Positions 16,597 to 25,734 are shown, counted from the first letter of the stretch. The stretch: 64,000 bases of DNA from DASUAS01 sp963809795 (GCA_963809795.1 CAWELN010000007.1:62001-126000); one strand, 5' to 3'. Notes: generated by a model not told the origin, from the sequence alone. Numbers and translations are program-made.

Positions 16597-18017
16597 TTAC
16601 GCGGTGGGATCCACCGGGGTGGTCGGCCACGGCGCCGCGAGCTCCAGCGACGCCGCCAGCCGGAGGAGGCGGTCCTCGTCGCCGAGGCGCCCGACGAACT
16701 GGGCGCCGAGCGGCAGCCCGTTCGCGTCCGTGCCGGCCGGCACGCTCATCGCCGGTTGGCCGGTCGTGTTGAAGATGCCGGTGAACGCGCTGAACGCCGC
16801 GGCCCGCACCATCGTCTCCGGGCGCGTCGTGTCGGCCCACCCGAGCTCCGGGACCCGGATGGGCAGCGTCGGCGTGAGGAGCAGGTCGTGGTCGCCGAAG
16901 AACGGTGCGATCTCCCGGCCCGCCCGTTCGAGCGCGTGCAGCGCCTCGATCACCTCGAGCCCGGTCATGGTGCGGCCCCGCTCGTAGAGGATCCGCGTGA
17001 ACGGCTCGACGTCGTCGTCCTGCAGCGTGCGCCCGAGCGCGGCCAGGCGGTTCCCGATCGCGTCGGCGACGTTCACCGCCATCACCGCCGCCAGCGCCGC
17101 GTTCGCCGCCTCGACGTCGTACGCGAACGTCGCCTGGGTGACCTCGTGGCCCAACACCTCGCACACGGCCGCGATCCGGGCGACCGCGTCGGCGCAGTCG
17201 TCGTCCGACTCGTCGCCCCGCGCCGTCGTCGTGGTGAACCCGATCCGCAACCGCCCCGGGTCGGCGCCGACCGCGGCCAGGAACGACCCGGGCGCCGGAG
17301 GTGCGCGGTACGCGTCGCCCGGCGCCGGTGCGGCGACCGCGTCGAGCAGCGCCGCACTGTCGCGCACGGTGCGCGTGCAGCGCGTGGATGCAGCCGACGG
17401 GGTACGCGAACGCGTCGAGCGCGGGCGTGTGGCACCCGGCCGCGCGACGGCTTGAGCCCGAACAGCCCGCACGCCGATGCGGGGATGCGGATGGACCCAC
17501 CGCCGTCGTTGCCGTGCGCGACCGGCACCATGCCCGCGGCGACCGCCGCCGCCGAGCCGCCGCTCGACCCGCCCGGGGAGCGGCTGAGATCGTGGGGGTT
17601 GTGGGTCGCTCCGTGCACCACCGGCTCGGTCGAGCCGTTCTTCCCGAGCTCGGGGGTGTTGGTCATGCCGAGGACGATCACGCCCGCGGCGCGAGCTCGC
17701 GCCACCGCCAGGCTGTCAGCCGTGGCGACGTCGTCGGCGAACAGGCGCGACCCGCGTGACGTCGGGAGCCCCGCCACCTCACCCCCGAGGCTCTTCACCA
17801 GGTAGGGGACGCCCGCGAACGGGCCGTCGAGTCGCGAGTCGGCGGCCTCGGCCCGCGCCTCGTCGAACCGGGTGGCGACGACCGCACCCACCGCCGGGTC
17901 CCGCGCCTCGATGCGTCCGATGGCGACGTCCACCACCTCGGTCGCGGACACGTCACCGCCGCGGATCGCCGCCGCCAAGCCCAGGCCGTCGAGCTCGTCG
18001 TACCAGCCGTCCCCCAT
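16597..18017 (-). CDS. Amidase-signature family amidase (two single-base interruptions)
   Basis: An amide hydrolase with the Ser-cisSer-Lys triad. The lysine is in YLVKSLGG and the serines are in SRSPGGSSGGSAAAVAAG, followed by GNDGGGSIRIPASACGLFGLKPSRGR. The frame then breaks. About 17424-17434 one extra base shifts it to PALDAFAYPVGCIHAL, and about 17374-17380 another shifts it to TRTVRDSAALLDAVAAP, which continues to the end. Removing both bases restores about 475 residues, typical for the family. ATG 18017 is preferred to the GTG at 18026. Substrate unknown. It is either an assembly error or a decaying gene beside a rearranged island. Confidence 0.8.
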
Positions 18018-18124
18018 CGCGCGCACCCTAGCGGTGCTCCCACGGCCACGGACCGGTGTGTCCCGTCACTGCACGTGGGGGGTAACGTTCTGGCGGGCGG
18101 TCTGGGAGCAGAAGGGCGAGGTGC

Positions 18125-19075
18125 ATGCCGGAAGGGCCAGCGCCGAAGGTGGGCGAGCGCGCGTGGCGCGGCGACGAGTTCGCGGCCTCCCTCGCCGGCC
18201 GGAGCGCCCACACACGGGACGCGTACGAGCACGACGTCGCCGAATTCGTGGCCTGGGCCGAGCGCGGCGGCTGCGCGTCGCCGTCGGCGATCGACCACCG
18301 CACCCTGCGCCGCTACCTCGCGTACCTCGACACCCGGGGCTTCGCCCGCGCCTCGATCTCCCGCAAGGCCGCCGCACTGCGCGCCTACCTGCGCTACCTC
18401 AAGCGCCACGGTGTCATCGACCACGACCCCGGTCGCACCCTGCGGGCCCCGAAGGGCGCCAACCGGCTGCCTCGGGTCATCCGCAGCGACGAGGCCGTCG
18501 ACCTGCTCGACGCCGCCTCCGCGGCCGTCGACCTCGACCACGACCGGGAGGCGGAGGATCCCGTCGCCACCGCGGTGGTGCTCCGCGATCTGGCCGTGCT
18601 CGAGGTCCTCTACGGCGCCGGGCTGCGGGTCGCCGAGTGCTGCGGGCTGCGCATCGCCGACTGCGACCTCGATCGCGGCCTGGTGACCGTGCTGGGCAAA
18701 GGGTCGAAGGTGCGACGGGTCCCGATCGGCGCGCCGGCGGCCGAGGCGCTCGGCGCCTGGCTCGACCGGGGTCGCGCCGCCCTGGCGACCCCCACGTCGC
18801 CGTCCGACACGGTGTTCCTCAACCGGCGCGGCCGGCAGCTGTCACCGCGGGACGCCCGCCGGGTGCTCGAGCGGCACCCGCTGCCGGACGGGCGGGCGCT
18901 CCACCCGCATGCACTACGCCACGCCTACGCTACCCACCTGCTCGAAGGCGGAGCCGACCTCCGGGCAGTGCAGGAGCTCCTCGGCCACGCCGATCTCGCC
19001 ACCACCCAGATCTACACCCACGTGACCCGCGACCGGCTCCGTGCCGTCTACGAGGCGACCCACCCCCGTGCCTGA
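18125..19075 (+). CDS. xerC: Tyrosine site-specific recombinase XerC/XerD type
   Basis: A 316-residue recombinase expected to resolve chromosome dimers at dif. The N-terminal SAM-like core-binding domain (HTRDAYEHDVAEFVAWAERG) is followed by the catalytic domain. Catalytic residues are visible: Arg in LYGAGLRVAE, Lys in GKGSKVRRVPI, His-x-x-Arg in HALRHAYATHLLEGG, His in LLGHADLATTQIYTHV and the terminal Tyr nucleophile in the same segment. It overlaps the sigma gene downstream by 8 nt. Position between dprA/comM and whiG-rpsB is typical for a chromosomal XerC, not a phage integrase; the C-versus-D label is by context. Confidence 0.9.
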   Translation: MPEGPAPKVGERAWRGDEFAASLAGRSAHTRDAYEHDVAEFVAWAERGGCASPSAIDHRTLRRYLAYLDTRGFARASISRKAAALRAYLRYLKRHGVIDHDPGRTLRAPKGANRLPRVIRSDEAVDLLDAASAAVDLDHDREAEDPVATAVVLRDLAVLEVLYGAGLRVAECCGLRIADCDLDRGLVTVLGKGSKVRRVPIGAPAAEALGAWLDRGRAALATPTSPSDTVFLNRRGRQLSPRDARRVLERHPLPDGRALHPHALRHAYATHLLEGGADLRAVQELLGHADLATTQIYTHVTRDRLRAVYEATHPRA

Positions 19076-19865
19076 CGATCCCACCGAAGCGCTCGACGAG
19101 CTCTGGACCGACTACAAGTCGAACGGCACCTCGACCGCGCGCGAGCGGCTGATCCTGCACTACTCACCGCTGGTGAAGTTCGTCGCCGGCCGCGTCGCCG
19201 CCGGACTGCCGCAGAGCATCGAGCAGGCCGACCTCGTGAGCTACGGCATCTTCGGGTTGATCGACGCCATCGACAAGTTCGACCCGGGCCGCGGCTTCAA
19301 GTTCGAGACCTACGCCATCTCGCGCATCAAGGGCGCGATCATCGACGAGCTGCGCTCCATCGACTGGGTGCCACGCTCGGTTCGTGCCAAGGCGCGCGCG
19401 ATCGAGCGGGCGATCTCCAAGCTGGAGAACGAGCTGCGCCGCAGCCCCGAGGACGCCGAGGTCGCGGCCGAGCTGGAGTGGTCGGAGATCGAGCTCACGC
19501 AGACCCTGTCGCAGATCTCGTTCACCGGTCTCGTCGCGCTCGACGACCTGCTCGCCGCCAGCTCCTCCGAGCGCGGCGGCGCGGCGACGGTCAGCGACAC
19601 GATCACCGACGGCAAGCACGACCCGGTCGAGGCGTACGAGGTCGACGAGATGAAGCACCTTCTCGCCGACGCCATCAACCGCATGCCCGACCGCGAGCGG
19701 CTGGTGCTGACGCTCTACTACTACGAGGGCCTCACGCTCGCCGAGATCGGCGGTCTGCTCGGCGTCACCGAGAGCAGGGTCTGCCAGATCCACACCAAGT
19801 CGATCCTCCAGTTGCGAGGTCGGCTGGCCGAGCCCGAGCGCGAGTCCGGGCCCGTCCGCTACTGA
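19068..19865 (+). CDS. whiG: RNA polymerase sigma factor of the FliA/WhiG family
   Basis: A 265-residue group 3 sigma factor. Region 2 (HYSPLVKFVAGRVAAGLPQS, LVSYGIFGLIDAIDKFDPGR, FKFETYAISRIKGAIIDELR), region 3 (WVPRSVRAKARAIERAI) and region 4 (DRERLVLTLYYYEGLTLAEI, GVTESRVCQIHTKSI) are all present. In Streptomyces the orthologue upstream of rpsB starts sporulation; elsewhere FliA drives motility. No flagellar genes are in this window. The GTG start overlaps the xerC stop, so translation is probably coupled. Confidence 0.92.
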   Translation: MPDDPTEALDELWTDYKSNGTSTARERLILHYSPLVKFVAGRVAAGLPQSIEQADLVSYGIFGLIDAIDKFDPGRGFKFETYAISRIKGAIIDELRSIDWVPRSVRAKARAIERAISKLENELRRSPEDAEVAAELEWSEIELTQTLSQISFTGLVALDDLLAASSSERGGAATVSDTITDGKHDPVEAYEVDEMKHLLADAINRMPDRERLVLTLYYYEGLTLAEIGGLLGVTESRVCQIHTKSILQLRGRLAEPERESGPVRY

Positions 19866-19919
19866 CCGACCCGCGCCACCCACCCGGCCCGCGCGCTCAC
19901 GTCCGCGCGCGTTTGCCCC

Positions 19920-19948
19920 TTGGCAGCCGCGCGCCACACCGGTAGGGT
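19920..19948 (+). promoter_or_regulatory. Sigma-70-type promoter before the M23/lipase gene
   Basis: TTGGCA (19920-19925), a 17-nt spacer, then TAGGGT (19943-19948), an excellent housekeeping promoter by actinobacterial standards. It lies 54 nt before the ATG at 20003 in the 137-nt gap after whiG. The rest of that gap shows no other structure. Confidence 0.65.
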
Positions 19949-20002
19949 CGACGTACCTCCTCCGGCGCTTCCCCGTGTCGTGACGTCCACCGACCAACGG
20001 GG

Positions 20003-21838
20003 TTGGCCATGCGTACTGCACGTCGCGCGCCGCACCGGCGCGCGTTCTTCGCCGTCGTGCTCGTCGTACTCGTCGGCGCGCTCCTCGCGGGCACCGCCGG
20101 CGCCGCCCGTGCCGCGCCCGACGACACCGGCGGGTGGATGCGACCGGTGGACGGTCCGGTGGTGGAGCCGTTCGATGCGCCGAGCTCCGACTACGCCGCG
20201 GGGCACCGCGGGGTCGACTTCGCCGCCGCGCCGGGCACTCCCGTGCGCGCCGCCAACGACGGCGTCGTCAGCTTCGCCGGTTCGGTCGCCGGCACGCTGC
20301 ACGTGACCATCGCCCACGCGGGTGATCTCCGCACCTCGTACTCGTTCCTCTCGTCGGTCGGCGTGCGGATCGGACAACCGGTGACCCGGGGCGACGTGGT
20401 CGGGCTCACCGGCGGCGTCGGCACCGACCACGACGGCCGCGTGCTCCACCTCGGCCTGCGCATCGGCGACCGGTACGTCGACCCGATGCTCCTGTTCCGC
20501 CCCCGCGACCTCACCGCGCTCGTGCGCCTGGTGCCCGCGGGCGCCCCTGCCGAGACCCCGTGGTCCCCGGCCGGCGAGCGGCGCGCGCTGCAGTCGTCGC
20601 TGCACCTGCCGACGCCCGGTGCCGACGTCGACCGTGGCGCGACCGCGTCCGACGACTCGTGCGACACCGGTGTCCCGCTGCTCGGCGACGCCATCGACGC
20701 GGCCTGCGACCTGGGCACGTGGGTGGGCGACGGCGCCGACGCGGCGGTCGACGCCGGTCTGCGATTCCTGGACGCCACCACCGGCCTCGGGTCCGCGGCG
20801 TTGGCGGGGCTGCGCACGACGGTGGAGACGACCATGTCCTCCATGCGCGCGCTGTCGTCGGAGCTGGCGCGCGCCCTGGCCCGGACCCCGGCCGGGATGC
20901 TGGCGCTCGACGTCGTCACCATCGGGCGACGTTTCGCCGACACCGTCACCGCCGACTGCAGCGACGACGCGTCCGATGCCGACGGCACCGGTGGGTCCGC
21001 GCACCGCGTGATGGTCGTCGCCGGGATCGACAGCGCCGGGAAGGCGTGGGACCGCGGGCCGACGGTCGCGCTCGACGTGAAGGCGCTCGGGTACCACGTC
21101 GACGAGGGCGAGGTCCGCTACTACTCGTACGCCGCCGACGGCGGCGCGTACACCGCGTCCGACACCCACGGTCCGATCGCGGTCGACGCCCTCCGACTCG
21201 CGGAGCAGCTCCGCGCCATGCAGCGCGAGCAGCCCGGCCGCGAGGTCGACCTCATCGCCCACTCGCAGGGCGGGATCGTCGTCGACGAGTTCCTGTCGCA
21301 TGTGTATCGCGCGGGTGACCGGACGCTGCCACCGCTCGGCAACGTGGTGACGTTGTCGTCCCCGCACGAGGGGGCGCCGCTGGCCACCGCCGGACGGCGG
21401 ATCCGCGCCACGACCCTCGGACGCGCCGCGCTCGACGCGATCGAGGAGGTCTCGACGTTCCCGCCGCCGAGCAGCCCCGCGGTGCAGGAGCTGGCCGAGG
21501 GCTCGCCGCTGCTCGACCACCTGTGGGACCAGGGAGTCCCGGAACACTTCGACGTGACCACGATCGGCGCCACCGAGGACGTCGTCGTGCCGGCCACCAA
21601 CATCTCGGTGCCGGGCGCCACGGAGACCGTGGCCGCGGTCAACAGCCTGAGCGAGCACAGCGCGATCGTGCGCGCGCCCGACGCGCTGCGTGCGGTGCGG
21701 GCCGCGCTGGAGGGCAGACCGCCACCGTGCGTCAGCCTCCTCACCGCGGCGCGGAGCGCGGTGGCCCCGGTGGTCATCAGCCGGGTGTCGCACGAGTTCG
21801 GCGACGGCGCCGCCGCGATCCTCGGAGGTGCCGGATGA
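20003..21838 (+). CDS. Secreted fusion of M23 (LytM) peptidase-like domain and alpha/beta-hydrolase lipase domain
   Basis: A 611-residue exported protein. After a signal peptide (FFAVVLVVLVGALLAGTAGA) comes an M23-like domain with the first zinc site GHRGVDFAAAPGTPV. The HxH motif reads VLHLGLR, so the catalytic first histidine is replaced by Val. A linker of about 150 residues follows. The C-terminal half (from about residue 335, HRVMVVAGIDSAGKAW) is an alpha/beta hydrolase with nucleophile motif LIAHSQGGIVVDEFL and TLSSPHEGAPLA, like PGAP1/lipase-type esterases. It shares an ATGA overlap with the next gene. Upstream of rpsB many actinobacteria carry only the M23 protein. Confidence 0.85.
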   Translation: MAMRTARRAPHRRAFFAVVLVVLVGALLAGTAGAARAAPDDTGGWMRPVDGPVVEPFDAPSSDYAAGHRGVDFAAAPGTPVRAANDGVVSFAGSVAGTLHVTIAHAGDLRTSYSFLSSVGVRIGQPVTRGDVVGLTGGVGTDHDGRVLHLGLRIGDRYVDPMLLFRPRDLTALVRLVPAGAPAETPWSPAGERRALQSSLHLPTPGADVDRGATASDDSCDTGVPLLGDAIDAACDLGTWVGDGADAAVDAGLRFLDATTGLGSAALAGLRTTVETTMSSMRALSSELARALARTPAGMLALDVVTIGRRFADTVTADCSDDASDADGTGGSAHRVMVVAGIDSAGKAWDRGPTVALDVKALGYHVDEGEVRYYSYAADGGAYTASDTHGPIAVDALRLAEQLRAMQREQPGREVDLIAHSQGGIVVDEFLSHVYRAGDRTLPPLGNVVTLSSPHEGAPLATAGRRIRATTLGRAALDAIEEVSTFPPPSSPAVQELAEGSPLLDHLWDQGVPEHFDVTTIGATEDVVVPATNISVPGATETVAAVNSLSEHSAIVRAPDALRAVRAALEGRPPPCVSLLTAARSAVAPVVISRVSHEFGDGAAAILGGAG

Positions 21839-22926
21839 ACCCACGCGTGCGCTCGACGACGATCCTCGTCGTGGCGGCGGTGGTCGCGACCTGGTTCGTC
21901 GCCCGCCCGGCCCACGGTGCCCGCGCCGTGGTCTGGAGCGCGCCGGTGAGCGACGGGCCGTGGGACCTCGCCGCCGACGACCGCGGCGCGGTCGTGGTCA
22001 CCAGCGGACCGGGTGTCCGGGCGCTCGACCCCTCCGGCCACGAGCGCTGGTCGGTCCGCCTCGACGGGCTGGTCGAAGCGCCGCCCGCCCTGGGCGGCCG
22101 CGTCGTGCTGGTCGGTGGTGCCGGCACGGTCACCGCGCTGGCGCGCGCCGACGGTGCGGTGCGCTGGCGGGCGCCGATGGGCGGCGACGTCCATGCCGTG
22201 GCGATGAGCGGCGCCATCGCGCTCGCCGGCGACCGCGCCGGCACCCTCACCGCCTTCGACGCGGCCAGCGGCGCGGTCCGGTGGTCGGCGACCTACCCCG
22301 GCGCGTTGTGGTCGGCGCCCCGGGTCGACACCACGACGGGCGTCGTCGTCGCCACCTGGCATCAGACCGACACCCCGGCGGTGCGCGTCCTCGACCTGCG
22401 CACCGGCACGCCCCGGTGGGAGGCGGCGACGGCCACCTCGACCGCCGCACCCGCCCTCGGGCGCGGCGTGGTGGTGCTCGCGATCGGCGACGGTCACCGT
22501 CACGCCCGGGTGGAGGCGCGCGACCTCGCCACCGGGGAGCGGCGCTGGCAGACGCCGGTCCCGGCGTCGTTCGAGGAGGCGATCGAGCCGGCCGTCGACG
22601 CCGGCGTGGTCGCGGTGGTCGACCACTTCGGTGTCGTCTCGCTGCTCGACCTCGCCACCGGTCGGATCCGCTGGCAGCACGACCTCGCCCACGCGCTCAT
22701 CGCCACCCGGATGGCCCTGACCCCGCGCCGGGTGGTGTTCTCGTCGTTCTCGGGCGACCTGTTCGTGCTCGACCGCGCCGACGGCCACCTGGTGGCGCGG
22801 CTGGGCCGCGACCGCCTGGGCGGGTACGCGGTCGCGCTGCGGCGGGCGCCCTGGGGGCCGCCGGCGCGGCTGCTCGTCGCCCTGCGCCTCGGCGCGTGGC
22901 GGGTCGACCTGCGGCGGATCCCCTGA
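21835..22926 (+). CDS. Exported PQQ-like beta-propeller repeat protein
   Basis: A 363-residue protein with a signal or anchor helix (STTILVVAAVVATWFVARPA) followed by repeated propeller blades. Typical repeats are GTVTALARADGAVRWRAPMG, GTLTAFDAASGAVRWSATYP, DLRTGTPRWEAAT, DLATGERRWQTPVP and DLATGRIRWQHDL. Such PQQ-type blades can be enzymes or scaffolds; no catalytic residues are recognisable, so a binding or scaffold role is likelier. Its ATG overlaps the stop of the M23/lipase gene, so the two exported proteins are probably made together. Confidence 0.82.
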   Translation: MNPRVRSTTILVVAAVVATWFVARPAHGARAVVWSAPVSDGPWDLAADDRGAVVVTSGPGVRALDPSGHERWSVRLDGLVEAPPALGGRVVLVGGAGTVTALARADGAVRWRAPMGGDVHAVAMSGAIALAGDRAGTLTAFDAASGAVRWSATYPGALWSAPRVDTTTGVVVATWHQTDTPAVRVLDLRTGTPRWEAATATSTAAPALGRGVVVLAIGDGHRHARVEARDLATGERRWQTPVPASFEEAIEPAVDAGVVAVVDHFGVVSLLDLATGRIRWQHDLAHALIATRMALTPRRVVFSSFSGDLFVLDRADGHLVARLGRDRLGGYAVALRRAPWGPPARLLVALRLGAWRVDLRRIP

Positions 22927-22929
22927 GGA

Positions 22930-22953
22930 GGCGGGGACCCCGCCCACTACACT
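22930..22953 (+). promoter_or_regulatory. Short hairpin and -10 element ahead of rpsB
   Basis: The inverted repeat GGCGGGG/CCCCGCC (22930-22944) immediately after the propeller gene may act as a weak terminator; there is no T-tract. TACACT (22948-22953) is a good -10 candidate for rpsB, leaving a leader of about 160 nt. A purine-rich GAAAGGG lies before the rpsB GTG. Confidence 0.35.
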
Positions 22954-23120
22954 GGTCGCCGACCCGTGCTCCGGCTCGGGATCACGCACGCCCGCATTCC
23001 GAGGTCACCAGGGTCCGCCCCGGTGCCCGCGGGCGGAGGACCAACCGAGGAGCAGCTCGTCCGACCCGGCGACCCCCGCGGCCGTCGACCAGGGTGACTG
23101 CGCGAACGAAAGGGCGCACC

Positions 23121-24113
23121 GTGGCAGAAGCAACGGCCGTCGTCACCATGAAGCAGCTGCTGGAGGCCGGGGTCCACTTCGGTCACCAGACCCGGCGCTG
23201 GAACCCGAAGATGAAGCGCTTCATCTTCGGTGAGCGCAACGGCATCTACATCATCGACCTGCAGCAGACCCTGGAGCGCATCGACACCGCCTACCGGTTC
23301 GTGCGCCACACCGTCGAGAACGGCGGCACGGTTCTGTTCGTGGGCACCAAGAAGCAGGCCCAGGAGCCGATCGAGAAGCAGGCGGAACGGGCGAATTCGC
23401 CCTACGTCAACTACCGCTGGCTCGGCGGCATGCTCACCAACTTCCAGACCGTCCACGGTCGGGTGGCGAAGATGCACGAGCTCGAGCGGCTGGTCGCGAC
23501 CGGCGAGACCGAGCAGATGATCAAGAAGGAAGGCCTGAAGGTCAAGCGCGAGGTCGCCAAGCTCGAGCGCAACCTGGGCGGCATCCGCACGCTGGAGCGG
23601 GCGCCCGACGCGGTCTTCGTGATCGACACCAAGAAGGAGCACATCGCGGTGACCGAGGCCAACCGCCTCGGCATCCCCGTGATCGCGGTCGTCGACACCA
23701 ACTGCGATCCCGACGTCATCGACTTCGTGATCCCCGGCAACGACGACGCCATCCGCTCCGCCAACCTGATGTGCCGCATCGTCGCCGATGCCGTCATCGA
23801 GGGTCAGTGGCTGCGGTCGCGCAAGCAGGCGAAGGCCGGTGCACCGGAGGGCGCCAAGGCGAAGCCGGCGCCGCCGGCCCCGAGGCCCCTCTCGCCCGAG
23901 GAGCAGGCGGCCAAGGCCGCCGAGCAGCAGAAGGCGCGCGACGCCGCCGCCGCCGCCCAGCGCGCGCGGGAGGCCAAGTTGGCCGAAGCCAGGCAGGCGG
24001 CCGCCGCCGCCCCGGCCGCCGCCGCCCCGACCGCCGCCGCCCCGAGCCCCGAGCCCGAGCCCGCCCCGGACCCGGGCCTCACCGAGATCCAGGAGAGCGA
24101 CACGAATGGCTGA
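23121..24113 (+). CDS. rpsB: 30S ribosomal protein S2 (uS2) with extended C-terminus
   Basis: Small-subunit protein S2. Conserved stretches include MKQLLEAGVHFGHQTRRWNP, KMKRFIFGERNGIYIIDLQ, VNYRWLGGMLTNFQT and IPVIAVVDTNCDPDVIDFV. The core ends near residue 235. The last ~95 residues are an Ala/Glu/Pro-rich extension (AKAAEQQKARDAAAAAQRAR) common in Actinobacteria, for 330 residues in total. The start is a GTG. The tsf start codon lies inside its last codons. Confidence 0.97.
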   Translation: MAEATAVVTMKQLLEAGVHFGHQTRRWNPKMKRFIFGERNGIYIIDLQQTLERIDTAYRFVRHTVENGGTVLFVGTKKQAQEPIEKQAERANSPYVNYRWLGGMLTNFQTVHGRVAKMHELERLVATGETEQMIKKEGLKVKREVAKLERNLGGIRTLERAPDAVFVIDTKKEHIAVTEANRLGIPVIAVVDTNCDPDVIDFVIPGNDDAIRSANLMCRIVADAVIEGQWLRSRKQAKAGAPEGAKAKPAPPAPRPLSPEEQAAKAAEQQKARDAAAAAQRAREAKLAEARQAAAAAPAAAAPTAAAPSPEPEPAPDPGLTEIQESDTNG

Positions 24114-24948
24114 GTTCTCGGCCAAGGACATCGCCGCGCTGCGCAAGGCGACGGGCGCGGGGATGATGGACTGCAAGAGCGCGTTGGAGGAGTCCGACGG
24201 CGACGCGGAGCGCGCCCTCGACATCCTGCGCGCCAAGGGCCTGAGCAAGGCCACGAAGATGCAGGAGCGTGAGGCCACCGAGGGTGCCGTGGACGTCGTG
24301 GTCGACGGCAACGTCGGCGCGATCGTCGAGCTCAACTGCAACACCGACTTCGTCGCCAAGGGCAGCGACTTCACCTCGGTCGTCGCCGAGCTGACCAAGC
24401 TGGTCGCCGCGAACGGCGACCGCGACGTCGCCGGGCTGCCGTTCGAGGGGACGACGGTCGGAGAGGCGCTGCAGCACCTCGCGGGCAAGCTCGGCGAGAA
24501 CGTGATGCTCGGGCGCGTGGTGCGGTTCGAGTCCGACGGCCTCCTCGACGCCTACCGGCACAACCAGAACGACCGCGGCACGATCGCGGTGCTGGTGGAG
24601 ATCACGGGCGTCGACCCGACGAACGAGCAGGCCCGGGAGGTCGCGCACGAGATCGCACTGCACATCTCGTTCGCAGCTCCCGCGTACCTCACCCGCGACG
24701 AGGTGCCCGCCGACGTGATCGCCCGCGAGCAGGCGGTCATCGAGGAGAAGAGCCGCAACGAGGGCGTGCCCGAGGCCAAGCTCGAGGGCGCGGTCAAGGG
24801 TCGACTCAACGCCTTCTTCAAGGACTCGGTGTTGCTCGAGCAGCCATCGGTGAAGGACCCGAAGGTCAGCATCGGCAAGCTGGTCGAGGGCCTCGGTGGC
24901 GACGCCAAGCTCGCGCGGTTCGCCCGCGTGAAGGTGGGCGAGGACTAG
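24106..24948 (+). CDS. tsf: Elongation factor Ts
   Basis: EF-Ts exchanges GDP for GTP on EF-Tu. The 280-residue protein begins MAEFSAKDIAALRKATGAGM with the conserved MMDCKSALEESDGD; the core signature is VELNCNTDFVAKGSDF. The dimerisation and C-terminal parts (HISFAAPAYLTRDEVP, KDSVLLEQPSVKDPKVS) are also conserved. The ATG overlaps the rpsB stop and is preceded by AGGAGAG inside rpsB, so the two are translationally coupled. Confidence 0.97.
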   Translation: MAEFSAKDIAALRKATGAGMMDCKSALEESDGDAERALDILRAKGLSKATKMQEREATEGAVDVVVDGNVGAIVELNCNTDFVAKGSDFTSVVAELTKLVAANGDRDVAGLPFEGTTVGEALQHLAGKLGENVMLGRVVRFESDGLLDAYRHNQNDRGTIAVLVEITGVDPTNEQAREVAHEIALHISFAAPAYLTRDEVPADVIAREQAVIEEKSRNEGVPEAKLEGAVKGRLNAFFKDSVLLEQPSVKDPKVSIGKLVEGLGGDAKLARFARVKVGED

Positions 24949-24981
24949 CGTCCGCGGCATGAGCGCGCACGGAGCGGCCTG

Positions 24982-25722
24982 ATGGCCGAGAGCCAGTATC
25001 GCCGCGTCGTCCTCAAGCTGTCGGGCGAGGCGTTCGCCGACACCACCACGAACTACGGCATCGACGCCGCGGTCGTGCAACGGATCGCCGAAGAGGTGGC
25101 CGAGGCGCGGGAGGTGCTCAACGTCGAGCTCGCGATCGTGGTGGGCGGTGGCAACATCTGGCGGGGCATGTCCGGCGCGACGCGCGGCATGGACCGCGCC
25201 CGCGCCGACTACATGGGCATGCTGGCCACGGTGATCAACGCGCTCGCATTGCAGGACTCCCTGGAGGCGGTCGGCCAGCCGACGCGCGTGCAGACCGCGA
25301 TCACGATGGCGCAGGTGGCGGAGCCGTTCATCCCGCGCCGGGCGATCCGGCACCTGGAGAAGGGCCGGGTCGTCGTGTTCGCGGCCGGGACCGGCAACCC
25401 GTACTTCACCACCGACACCACCGCCGCGCTGCGGGCGGCGGAGATCGGCGCCGAGGCGATCCTGAAGGGCACCCATTCCGGCGTCGACGGCGTCTACAGC
25501 GCCGACCCCCGGGTCGATCCCACCGCGGTGAAGCTGATGGAGGTGAGCCACTTCGAGATCCTCAACAAGGGACTCAAGGTGATGGACTCGACCGCCATCA
25601 CGTTCTGCATGGACAACGAGCTGCCGATCGTCGTGTTCGACGTCACCGCGCCCGGCAACATCCACCGCGCGCTCGTCGGCGAACGCATCGGCACCCTGGT
25701 CAGCTCGGGAACGACGCCATGA
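24982..25722 (+). CDS. pyrH: Uridylate kinase (UMP kinase)
   Basis: PyrH phosphorylates UMP to UDP, feeding RNA, DNA and cell-wall precursor synthesis. The 246-residue protein has the amino-acid-kinase fold: VVLKLSGEAFAD at the start, VVGGGNIWRGMSG, DYMGMLATVINALALQD, VVFAAGTGNPYFTTDTTAA and KGTHSGVDGVYSADPR. It sits 33 nt after tsf and 12 nt before frr, the conserved tsf-pyrH-frr order. Confidence 0.97.
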   Translation: MAESQYRRVVLKLSGEAFADTTTNYGIDAAVVQRIAEEVAEAREVLNVELAIVVGGGNIWRGMSGATRGMDRARADYMGMLATVINALALQDSLEAVGQPTRVQTAITMAQVAEPFIPRRAIRHLEKGRVVVFAAGTGNPYFTTDTTAALRAAEIGAEAILKGTHSGVDGVYSADPRVDPTAVKLMEVSHFEILNKGLKVMDSTAITFCMDNELPIVVFDVTAPGNIHRALVGERIGTLVSSGTTP

Positions 25723-25734
25723 GCGAAGTGTGAG

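Noticed and set aside
18125..19075. Phage or integron integrase marking a mobile-element end
   Set aside because: Sequence and position (with whiG-rpsB) fit chromosomal XerC. No att repeats or phage genes are nearby.
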